Of a stretch of 64,000 bases of DNA, positions 10,001-16,371 are shown piece after piece; position 1 is the stretch's first letter; each line of letters begins with the position of its first letter. The position numbers and the translations under genes are program-made. Under the pieces are notes generated by a model. It had not been told where the DNA came from. It ran no database searches and saw only the letters and a list, made by a program, of their open reading frames with translations. The stretch is from the NCBI RefSeq assembly GCF_003946915.1, contig NZ_RPOC01000001.1, forward strand, positions 62,001 through 126,000, written 5' to 3'. This stretch comes from Flavobacterium ustbae (GTDB lineage Bacteria > Bacteroidota > Bacteroidia > Flavobacteriales > Flavobacteriaceae).

Positions 10001-10514
10001 GCATCAAATTCAATATACGCACTTATATCAAAAAAGCTGGCTGTTTAATTTGTTCTCCAAAACCATAAAAAATGATTTGGTTTCTGAAGATTTTGTAGAA
10101 AAAAATTATGATATCAATGGCTGGCAGTTGGCACCAAAAATCAGTTATTTATTTTCAAAAAACACCAAATTGGATTTCTTCTATGAACTTCAAAACAAGA
10201 AAAATCAAATTGGAAATCATGAGACTTTAGACCAAAACAGAATCGGAACTTCTTTTTCTTATGCAGGCGAAAAGAAAGTAACCCTAAATGGAGAGTTTTC
10301 TTTTTATCAAAATAAATTTAACGGAAACGAATTTTCATCTGTAGGTTTTCAGATGTTGGAAGGACTTCAAGCTGGATCCAATTTGGTTTGGAAACTGCTT
10401 CTGCAAAAGAATCTTACGTCTTTTTTGGATGTTAATTTAAATTATCAAGGGCGTAAAAGTGAAACAGGATCGACTATTCATACAGGAAACGTTCAGCTTC
10501 GTGCATATTTTTAA
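7080..10514 (+). CDS. Large outer-membrane beta-barrel protein with SprA-like repeats
   Basis: 1144 residues with a signal peptide (1-19, ending LQAQ) and long runs of alternating aromatic/polar strands up to a terminal aromatic residue (RAYF), as in outer-membrane barrels. The N-terminal half has blocks that resemble, from memory, the type IX translocon protein SprA (GSITRGVTVGNNQS, DSNIPLQDGG, DYVIDYNAGEIVFT). It is less than half SprA's length, so it is a relative at best. Around residue 832 lies DYNGNGIQELEE, which matches a calcium-binding EF-hand/dockerin loop. It is followed 63 bp later by the Ala/Lys-rich protein. Function unknown. Confidence 0.7.
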   Translation: MLKKLLFLTVFFWFSALQAQETESLYKTKKVIVSKDTIRLEKMSINSGFFQILNTKNEPIDSTFYNVNFEKGYLLLNEKFQSISDTLVVNYLNYPDLLTKEYSLYKTDQIVSGDVGTDKLYRLDNNSNSKKVTPFDGLETSGSITRGVTVGNNQSTVLNSNLDLQITGKLSDKVSLRASLQDSNIPLQDGGYSQKLDQFDNIFIELFSDDWNIRAGDVFLENRKTQFLSFNKKVQGLSANFDFDTEKSKTNVFASVAFVRGQYAKSTFIGQEGNQGPYKLKGLNGELYVLVISGSERVYVNGVLLKRGENNDYVIDYNAGEIVFTSLFTITSEMRINVEYQYSERNYNRLVTYAGATHENKNWSFGGYLYSENDMKNQPLQQNLSPEQVQILSEAGDDVNLMKAPSAYEDAYAENKILYRKILVNSVEVYEYSNNPTDVLYNVRFSQVGANTGNYIIQNNNSVERIYQYVEPVNGVLQGNYEPIVQLVAPIKLQVATFLGKYNPNEKTLVDFELAVSNNDQNLFSGIDDSNNEGIAFKTNLKKRLFSRAWSLDAFANYQYVQQDFKSVERLYNIEFNRDWNLTGILLGNQSLLVTGLNFDLFSKNKTSNIGLLTYQFEKLDFSESYSGARHTTNALFKLKRWTIENNGSFLNSDATASTSKFIRNQTRTKYHFGKNWIGGSVQLEDNQEKDKITNQFSALSQRFSEYGVFTGRGDSTKVFVEVGFLQRRNDSLQNGLLQHVNNSQTYYLKSKLIQNKKTDLAVYASYRNLDFTDKSRQNEPSLNSRILYNDRFFNQLMQIGTAYETSSGTIAQQEFTYVEVPTGQGVYTWNDYNGNGIQELEEFEVAVYQDQARFVRIFLPNQVYIKTNQNKFSQSLTLNPLQWQNEKGFKKLLSYFYNQTSFIMDRKVKSDGEKLELNPFASSEENILGLNSSFRNSLFYNRGKQKHSVTYSYLVNKGKSLLSVGSQNVQNYSHQIQYTHLYQKSWLFNLFSKTIKNDLVSEDFVEKNYDINGWQLAPKISYLFSKNTKLDFFYELQNKKNQIGNHETLDQNRIGTSFSYAGEKKVTLNGEFSFYQNKFNGNEFSSVGFQMLEGLQAGSNLVWKLLLQKNLTSFLDVNLNYQGRKSETGSTIHTGNVQLRAYF

Positions 10515-10577
10515 GGAACTGCGAAAAAGATGACAATAAAATGTTTAATTTTAATTGAAATTTAAACATATAACCTT

Positions 10578-11153
10578 ATGAAAAAATTAGTATTAATCTG
10601 TTTATTAGTTGTTTTCTCTTCTAATTTTTACGCACAGGAAACAACTTCAAAAACTACGAAAAGCAAAACAGAAGCTTCGGCAAAAAAAGCTAAAACTACT
10701 GCAGACAAAGCTGCTACCGACGCCAAAAAAGAAGCCACAAAATCTAAAAAAGCGGCAGATGACGCAAAAGCGGCTTCGTCGAAAGCAAAGAAAGAATCTG
10801 CTGACGCAGCAAAAAAGACTGCCGATAAAGAAGCTGCAAAAGCTAAAGCTGATGCAAAAAAAGCTACTGCAGCGTCTGATAAAGCTAAAAGTTCTGCTGA
10901 CAAAGCTAAAAGCACTGCAGACAAAACCAAAGCCGATGCTAAAAAATCGACCGCAAAAGCTGACGCCGCTAAGAAAGATGCCACAGCTGCTAAAAAATCG
11001 GCAACTAAAACTTTAAAAGAAACTAACGAAAAAGCACCGTCTGTTCCAGATAAAGTTACGGGTGAATACAATGGAAAAAAAGTATATACAGGCCCAAGAG
11101 GAGGTAAATACTATATTAACAAAAATGGCAATAAAACGTATATTCAGGATTAA
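10578..11153 (+). CDS. Secreted Ala/Lys-rich coiled protein with PBCV basic-adaptor-like C-terminus
   Basis: 191 residues: a signal peptide (1-20, ending FYAQ), about 120 residues made almost only of Ala, Lys, Asp, Ser and Thr with a repeating AKxxADKAK pattern (a long helical, histone-H1-like rod), and a C-terminal 30-residue domain (GEYNGKKVYTGPRGGKYYIN...) that matches the PBCV-specific basic adaptor domain. The rod makes spurious long frames on both strands here; this one is chosen because it alone has a signal peptide and the adaptor motif. Role unknown; nucleic-acid or polymer binding in the periplasm or outside the cell is a guess. Confidence 0.8.
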   Translation: MKKLVLICLLVVFSSNFYAQETTSKTTKSKTEASAKKAKTTADKAATDAKKEATKSKKAADDAKAASSKAKKESADAAKKTADKEAAKAKADAKKATAASDKAKSSADKAKSTADKTKADAKKSTAKADAAKKDATAAKKSATKTLKETNEKAPSVPDKVTGEYNGKKVYTGPRGGKYYINKNGNKTYIQD

Positions 11154-11154
11154 G

Positions 11155-11365
11155 GTTCTACTAAGGTACTAAGGTGCTAAGCTTCTAAGTGCTTAGTAAT
11201 TAGTGCTTAGTGCTTAGTGCTTAGTGCTTAGTGTGAGGATTACTAAAAAGACCGAACTTTCAGTTCGGTCTTTTTGTTTTGAAAATAAAAAAATTAAAGT
11301 TTAGAATCTCAGCACCTTAGAAGCTTAGTACCTCAGAACCTTAGACCCTCAGTACCTTAAATTAA
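11155..11365. repeat. CTAAGG/GCTTAG word repeats forming arms around a terminator
   Basis: On the left, words like CTAAGGTACTAAGGTGCTAAG are followed by about five TGCTTAG copies (11196-11233). On the right (11308-11361), the complementary words CACCTTAGAAGCTTAGTACC and CAGAACCTTAG appear. The two sides can pair as an imperfect long stem with the 11245-11275 terminator hairpin at its tip. A smaller copy of the family lies at 40083-40122. Confidence 0.7.
11245..11275 (+). terminator. Intrinsic terminator
   Basis: A 13-bp stem (AAAAAGACCGAAC with GTTCGGTCTTTTT) around a five-base loop, ending in a T run. It lies 92 bp after the Ala/Lys-rich gene and before the glycosyltransferase. Confidence 0.85.
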
Positions 11366-11436
11366 TAATTTAGTAATACCCTCGAAATAACATAAAAAAC
11401 ATATTTTTCTATCTTCGTTTTTAAAACGTGCTAAAA

Positions 11437-12516
11437 ATGAGTATTGATTATTCTGCGAATAAAACTATTTTAATTGCTCCATTAAATTGGGGACTTGGAC
11501 ATGCTACGAGATGCATTCCTATTATTAAGGCGCTTCAAGAGAATAATTACATTCCTATTATTGCTTCTGATGGAGTCGCGCTTTCATTATTAAGAAAAGA
11601 ATTTCCTTACATACAAACTTTAGAACTTCCTTCTTATCATATTGAATATGCAAAGAATGGAAAAAACTTTAAATGGAAGCTGATTAAAAATCTTCCGAAG
11701 ATGATTACGGCTATTTTGGATGAGAAAAAAATGGTCAATCATTGGATAAAAAAACATGGCATTGACGGAATAATCTCAGACAACAGATTGGGCGTTTTTA
11801 GCAGAAAAGTGCCTTCTGTTTTTATTACGCATCAGCTAAATGTAATGACAGGAAATACGACTTGGTTTACGAGCAAATGCCATCAGCATTTTATTAAAAA
11901 ATACAATGAATGCTGGGTTCCTGATAATAATGGGGAAGTAAACCTTACTGGAGATTTAGGCCACTTAAAAAACAACGAACTAAATTTAAAATACATCGGT
12001 CCGTTGAGTCGTATGAAAAAAAAGGACACTCCAAAAATATATGATTTAATGATTATATTGTCTGGACCAGAACCTCAGCGAACTTTCTTAGATGAAAAAC
12101 TACAGAAAGAAGCGGCAAACTTTCCTGGAAAAGTAGTTTTTGTACAGGGAATTGTTGAAAAATCACAGGAGAAATGGCAGGCAGGAAATGTTACCTATTA
12201 TAATTTCATGAACTCCAAACAGTTGGAGCAGACTTTTAACGAAAGTGAATTTGTTTTATGCCGTTCTGGTTATACTACTGTAATGGATTTGGCAAAGTTG
12301 GGTAAAAAAGCTTTCTTTATTCCGACTCCGGGTCAGTACGAACAAGAATATCTTGCGATAAAACTTCAGGAAGAAAATCTTGTTCCGTATGCAATGCAGG
12401 ATGACTTTACGATTGAAGATTTATCAAAAGTAAAGTCATTTAAAGGATTATCTCAATTTGAAAACAAAATAGACTGGGATTCGTTATTTACGGTTTTCGA
12501 AGACAAAACAGCATAA
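11437..12516 (+). CDS. Glycosyltransferase (GT28/MurG-like fold)
   Basis: 359 residues from the ATG at 11437; the frame also allows a GTG at 11428, which would add three residues. The N-terminus has the GT-B opening ILIAPLNWGLGHATRCIPI, with the glycine-rich loop of MurG/GT28-type enzymes. The C-terminal half has the nucleotide-sugar site (VLCRSGYTTVMDLAKLGKK, then PTPGQYEQEYLA). It is a predicted cytosolic or membrane-associated sugar transferase with unknown acceptor. It stands alone between two terminators and is convergent with the porin gene. Confidence 0.82.
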   Translation: MSIDYSANKTILIAPLNWGLGHATRCIPIIKALQENNYIPIIASDGVALSLLRKEFPYIQTLELPSYHIEYAKNGKNFKWKLIKNLPKMITAILDEKKMVNHWIKKHGIDGIISDNRLGVFSRKVPSVFITHQLNVMTGNTTWFTSKCHQHFIKKYNECWVPDNNGEVNLTGDLGHLKNNELNLKYIGPLSRMKKKDTPKIYDLMIILSGPEPQRTFLDEKLQKEAANFPGKVVFVQGIVEKSQEKWQAGNVTYYNFMNSKQLEQTFNESEFVLCRSGYTTVMDLAKLGKKAFFIPTPGQYEQEYLAIKLQEENLVPYAMQDDFTIEDLSKVKSFKGLSQFENKIDWDSLFTVFEDKTA

Positions 12517-12590
12517 TGGTACTGGGATAAAACAGATTGCTATCGCAAAGACGCAGATTGTACAGATTTAAGCTTTGTCTTTTCCTATAA

Positions 12591-12620
12591 AAAAACCTCA
12601 AGTTAAAGCTTGAGGTTTTT
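12591..12620. terminator. Bidirectional intrinsic terminator
   Basis: A perfect 12-bp stem (AAAAACCTCAAG with CTTGAGGTTTTT) around a six-base loop, with A and T runs on opposite sides. It separates the convergent glycosyltransferase and porin genes. Confidence 0.85.
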
Positions 12621-12648
12621 GAATTATATAAAAATCCGTTTTTATCTA

Positions 12649-12664
12649 CGCTTTCGCGAAAGCG
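12649..12664. repeat. 16-bp perfect palindrome CGCTTTCGCGAAAGCG
   Basis: A self-complementary 16-mer lies between the terminator and the porin stop. Twelve bases of it recur at 63954-63966. I recall this word as frequent between flavobacterial genes, but its role is unknown. Confidence 0.6.
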
Positions 12665-12691
12665 AATCTGTTTTATCCGCGTAGTATCTTT

Positions 12692-13987
12692 TTAGAAGTT
12701 AAACTGCGCTTGCAATCTAAGCAGATTTCCTTGCTGTCTGTTTATTGGAAGGGCACTGTCTTCAAAAGTTCTGTCTGCCACTACATACTCTGCTGTAAAT
12801 TCTAACGCTTTAATTGGCTGCCATTCGATACCAAACTCAAAGTCTCTAACGACATAACTTCTAGCATCTTTCTCATATTTTTTTCCTCCGTCATAATACT
12901 GAAATTTGGCAAAAGGATAAATATGCTGTTTTTTAATATCCCATTTATAGTTTAACAAAACATAACCTCCGTTCAAATCGGTTTCGTCGATTGTGTTAGT
13001 AAGAGTATTATATCGCGGTCCAGTTCCGATGTTGTATTCAGTTTGGATTCCGAATGGTCTTGGGTACAAAACAAAGGTTGCTCCTACTCTCTGATCTTTT
13101 ACATATTGTGGATTGTTGACTGTAACTCCAGGTGAAACTTCTCCTGTAAACGCCCATTTACCTGTGTAGGCTTGAATACCAGGCTCGATAATCTGACTTC
13201 CGATTACAAAAGGATAAGTTACTCTAGCAACAACGTTTAAATCTCTATTTGCATCTAGCTTATTTGCGATTTGCCCATTGTAAACACCAAAGGCAAAGAC
13301 TCCAAAATCGCCAGAACCTTTATAACCGTCTTTAACAAGCATTTCAAAACGATCTCTAATTTCGGCTGGAGCCCAATAAAAGAATATTCCTAAATCACGC
13401 TCATTTAGAATCGAACTGTTAATTCCATCTGCACGATCTAAAGTTAAACGCTGTGAACTTGACTGCATATTTTCGAATCCATATGGAATTTTACTTTGCC
13501 CAACTCGTACGCGATATTCTTTTTTCTTATCAAAAGAAAGATCAAAGTACAAGTCTCTAATCTGTACAAAGTTCTGAATTCCTGTACTTGGCGAACTGGC
13601 AAAATCGGGTTGAAAATAAAAAAACACGTTCGGATGAACCTGTCCTGAAAATACTAAACGGGCACGACGAATAAAAAGTCCGTTGTTTGCTTTTGCATCG
13701 GGAGCCGTCGAAGTTGTTCCCCATGATTTATCACATTGATCGCAGGAAACTTTATCATTTGTAGAAAAAAGACCATTATATCTAATTTGAGCATATCCTC
13801 TCAACGAAATTCTATCGTACCAATGCTCTTCTCCACTTACTCCAGATTTGGTGTCCGGAAGTTTTGCTTTATTGATAGAATCTAAAAGACGCATTACTTC
13901 GTTTTTTATATCCTCTTTATTTATTTCTTGTGAATTTGCACCCCAAGATACCGCTAATACTACTGCAACAATTATTCTTTTTATCAT
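12692..13987 (-). CDS. OprO/OprP-type (phosphate-selective family) porin
   Basis: 431 residues with a signal peptide (1-19, ending GANSQ), a short helical segment, and a barrel containing family blocks such as GLFIRRARLVFSGQV, RVRVGQSKIPYGFENMQSS and NERDLGIFF, ending in an aromatic residue (AQFNF). The Porin_O_P family forms outer-membrane channels, including phosphate- and polyphosphate-selective ones in Pseudomonas. The link to phosphate here is strengthened by the PhoR/PhoB-like genes immediately upstream and by an 11-bp-phased motif array in its promoter (14033-14082). Its own selectivity cannot be read from sequence. Confidence 0.88.
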   Translation of the reverse strand: MIKRIIVAVVLAVSWGANSQEINKEDIKNEVMRLLDSINKAKLPDTKSGVSGEEHWYDRISLRGYAQIRYNGLFSTNDKVSCDQCDKSWGTTSTAPDAKANNGLFIRRARLVFSGQVHPNVFFYFQPDFASSPSTGIQNFVQIRDLYFDLSFDKKKEYRVRVGQSKIPYGFENMQSSSQRLTLDRADGINSSILNERDLGIFFYWAPAEIRDRFEMLVKDGYKGSGDFGVFAFGVYNGQIANKLDANRDLNVVARVTYPFVIGSQIIEPGIQAYTGKWAFTGEVSPGVTVNNPQYVKDQRVGATFVLYPRPFGIQTEYNIGTGPRYNTLTNTIDETDLNGGYVLLNYKWDIKKQHIYPFAKFQYYDGGKKYEKDARSYVVRDFEFGIEWQPIKALEFTAEYVVADRTFEDSALPINRQQGNLLRLQAQFNF

Positions 13988-14032
13988 TTTTTTCTAATGG
14001 CCTTAATTTCAGGATGCAAAGATGACTCACCT

Positions 14033-14082
14033 ATGTTAAGAAATCATTAACCAGATGTTACTATAATAAAAATTTAATGTTA
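14033..14082 (-). promoter_or_regulatory. Pho-box-like array upstream of the porin
   Basis: Read on the minus strand, TAACAT, TAATGA and TAACAT begin exactly 11 bp apart (plus-strand blocks at 14055, 14044 and 14033), with a fourth TAACAT a further 22 bp upstream (14077). Direct hexamers at 11-bp pitch are the known layout of PhoP sites (TTAACA-like) in Bacillus and of PhoB boxes in enterobacteria. The array lies 46-95 bp before the porin start. Seen in sequence; the factor is inferred from the adjacent regulator genes. Confidence 0.65.
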
Positions 14083-14107
14083 CGCACTAAATCCGTATGT
14101 TGATTTA

Positions 14108-14135
14108 TTGTTAAACACCCCGTCTTTAGGGCGTT
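14108..14135 (-). terminator. Possible terminator after the PhoR-like gene
   Basis: On the minus strand AACGCCC can pair with GGGGTGTT around a short loop, about 20 bp after the kinase stop. The stem is imperfect and the following T run is weak. Confidence 0.35.
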
Positions 14136-14155
14136 AGGCTTACTTGAGATTCTCT

Positions 14156-15235
14156 TTATTTAACCTCAGCTTTTACCGATTTATTTGCTTTTTCGAGTGT
14201 AAAAGAGAATTCAGATCCAATTCCGAACTCACTTTCTACATAAACTTTCTCCTTATGAGCTTCAATAATATGCTTCACAATCGCTAATCCTAAACCAGAA
14301 CCTCCTTCAGATCGTGTTCCGCTTTTATCTACTCGATAGAAACGCTCAAAAAGTCTTGGAATATTTTGCTTTTCGACCCCTTCTCCGTTATCACTAATTC
14401 GGATTAAGACTTTTTTCTTCGTTAAGTTTACCACGCCAACTTCGGTAAGACCGCCTTCTTTGCCGTATTTAATAGAGTTTACAATCAGGTTTTCCAGCAC
14501 TTGCTGAATTCTATCCTGATCTCCTCTAATCATAACCGATTTTACGTTTTTACTTTCAAAAGATAATTTGATTTTCTTTTTGTCTGCCTTCATTTCCAGC
14601 AGTTCAAAAACATTCTCAATCAATTCGACAATATCAAAATCAGTCATATTCAAATCTAAATCTCCTGATTCTAATTTGGTAATCATGTCCAGATCTTCTA
14701 CTATATATATAAGTCGCTCTACTCCTTTTTCGGCACGTTTTAAATATTTCTTTCTAATATTTTTATCATCCATTGCACCGTCTAGCAAAGTAGAAACGTA
14801 ACCTTGAACAGTAAACAAAGGGGTTTTTAATTCGTGCGAAACGTTTCCTAAAAACTCTCTTCTATATTGTTCACGAATTTCGAGCATTTCGATTTCAAGT
14901 TTTTTATCGGTTGCAAACTTTTTCACTTCACGCGAAAGCGTTTCCATATCGGTATTAATAGGCTGATTGATCAGTGTTGTTGATTCTAATAAAGAAACCT
15001 CATCGTAAATTTTCTTTACCCTTCTATAAATAAAGCGTTCTACACGATATTGCAAAACCAAAAAAGAGAATATATAAATGACAATAATAAAGATTATTCC
15101 AAATGCTACTTGATGTTTTAGCTGGTTTTTGTAAAACAAAGACATCAGCATGAGCACAAATCCTGTAGTAAATAGACTGATATACAATGCCGATTTAATA
15201 GCAAATTTGTATGTTTTTTTAAAATTAATCTTCAT
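14156..15235 (-). CDS. phoR: PhoR-like sensor histidine kinase
   Basis: 359 residues: two membrane helices (about 14-34 and 44-62) with almost no periplasmic loop, a linker, then a HisKA domain with phospho-acceptor His134 in NVSHELKTPL and an HATPase domain with N box (NLIVNSIKYG), DNGEGV and SGLGLAIV. The short-loop architecture fits PhoR-type kinases that sense phosphate through partners. It is the downstream partner of the OmpR-family regulator at 15444-16127, although a hairpin terminator lies between them. Naming it phoR rests on architecture, its partner and the neighbouring porin. Confidence 0.85.
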   Translation of the reverse strand: MKINFKKTYKFAIKSALYISLFTTGFVLMLMSLFYKNQLKHQVAFGIIFIIVIYIFSFLVLQYRVERFIYRRVKKIYDEVSLLESTTLINQPINTDMETLSREVKKFATDKKLEIEMLEIREQYRREFLGNVSHELKTPLFTVQGYVSTLLDGAMDDKNIRKKYLKRAEKGVERLIYIVEDLDMITKLESGDLDLNMTDFDIVELIENVFELLEMKADKKKIKLSFESKNVKSVMIRGDQDRIQQVLENLIVNSIKYGKEGGLTEVGVVNLTKKKVLIRISDNGEGVEKQNIPRLFERFYRVDKSGTRSEGGSGLGLAIVKHIIEAHKEKVYVESEFGIGSEFSFTLEKANKSVKAEVK

Positions 15236-15255
15236 TGAAATATTTAAAAATTATA

Positions 15256-15432
15256 TTTTGAACCGTATAAGTCATATAAGTTCATTTAAAGTAGAAAACT
15301 AAAAAATTACTTTATGACATAAAAAAAGGAAATCTTTGTCAAAGTTAAAAACTTTGACAAAGATGATCTTAAATTATTTATTATCGATACTATAAATTAA
15401 ATGAACTCATATGGCTTATATGGTTCAAATAT
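15256..15432. repeat. GAACCATATAAG-type inverted repeat around a terminator
   Basis: The words at 15256-15290 and 15395-15432 are near-perfect reverse complements (TTTGAACCGTATAAGTCATA with its counterpart ending GGCTTATATGGTTCAAAT). They enclose the phoB terminator. A third copy of the word lies at 62262-62292. Confidence 0.65.
15325..15364 (-). terminator. Terminator between the PhoB-like and PhoR-like genes
   Basis: A perfect 14-bp stem (ATCTTTGTCAAAGT with ACTTTGACAAAGAT, 15332-15364) around a five-base loop. On the minus strand it is followed by TTCCTTTTTTT. It lies 80 bp after the regulator stop and 97 bp before the kinase start. Confidence 0.8.
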
Positions 15433-15443
15433 TTACAGTATAA

Positions 15444-16127
15444 TTAAACCTCAAATTTATATCCTACTCCTTTGATTGTTTTAAAAAGGTCTTCTCCAAT
15501 TTTTTCTCTCAGTTTTCTGATATGAACGTCAATTGTTCTTCCTCCCACTACAACTTCGTTACCCCAAACTTTGTCCAAGATTTCGTCTCTTTTAAAAACT
15601 TTGCCTGGTTTTGAAGCCAATAAATAAAATAATTCGAACTCTTTTCTTGGTAAAGCGATTTCTACATTACCTTTTATGATTTTGTATTCCTCACGATTAA
15701 TCTCGATTCCGCCTACATTTAGCGTATCTGTAACAACTTCTTGTTCTTTTAACCTTCTTAACAGCGCCTTTACTTTAGACACTAATAATTTCGGTTTAAT
15801 TGGCTTAGTAATGTAGTCATCTGCACCAGCGTCAAAACCAGCCACTTGAGAATAATCTTCACTTCTTGCTGTAAGGAATGTTATGATAACATTATTTAAT
15901 TCTGGAATTTTTCTAATATGCTCGCAAGCCTCCATTCCGTCCATTTCTGCCATCATCACGTCCATAATGATTAATTCTGGCAGCTCCTTCTGCGCCTTTG
16001 CTATAGCATCTTTTCCGTTTGATGCTGTAACAATCTGGTAGCCTTCTTGAGCAAGGTTATAGCCAACGATTTCTAAGATATCTGGTTCGTCGTCAACTAA
16101 TAAAATCTTAGTTTGTGTTTTTTTCAT
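15444..16127 (-). CDS. phoB: PhoB-like OmpR-family response regulator
   Basis: 227 residues from the ATG at 16127; a TTG three codons upstream is less likely. The receiver domain has the acidic pair Asp12-Asp13, phospho-acceptor Asp56 in LIIMDVMM, and the Lys of ITKPIKP. The C-terminal winged helix ends with the OmpR-type VVGGRTIDVHIRKLREKIG and TIKGVGYKFEV. It should bind tandem direct repeats, which matches the 11-bp-phased arrays in front of the porin, the receptor and the lipoprotein. It is divergent from the receptor and shares its promoter region. Confidence 0.88.
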   Translation of the reverse strand: MKKTQTKILLVDDEPDILEIVGYNLAQEGYQIVTASNGKDAIAKAQKELPELIIMDVMMAEMDGMEACEHIRKIPELNNVIITFLTARSEDYSQVAGFDAGADDYITKPIKPKLLVSKVKALLRRLKEQEVVTDTLNVGGIEINREEYKIIKGNVEIALPRKEFELFYLLASKPGKVFKRDEILDKVWGNEVVVGGRTIDVHIRKLREKIGEDLFKTIKGVGYKFEV

Positions 16128-16254
16128 AAATAGCAAAAATTGAGATTTTTATATCGAAACTTCTTCATTAAACATTCGATATTTCTTATTTCACAGGGTA
16201 AATATACTAACAAAAGAACCTTTAAAAAATGGTGTTAACCGTAATTTAATCTCG

Positions 16255-16304
16255 TAACAATTTGATAATCTTAACAACACAAAAACATAACAAGTCGGTA
16301 ACAT
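16255..16304 (+). promoter_or_regulatory. Pho-box-like array upstream of the TonB receptor
   Basis: TAACAA (16255), TAATCT (16266), TAACAA (16288) and TAACAT (16299) all fall on one 11-bp register; only the 16277 slot is empty. An extra off-register TAACAA sits at 16272. The array lies between the divergent PhoB-like and receptor genes, 68-117 bp before the receptor start. Confidence 0.65.
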
Positions 16305-16371
16305 GGACTTCACAGAGTGGTTCTTTCTTTGCACCAAAATATTTAAGACACAAACACAACACTGAAAAAAA

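Noticed and set aside
10609-11071. Long open frames on both strands over the Ala/Lys-rich gene (Arg/Leu/Lys-rich forward, Ala/Phe/Leu-rich reverse)
   Set aside because: They are produced by the low-complexity GCA/AAA-type codons of the real gene; neither has a signal peptide or family match.
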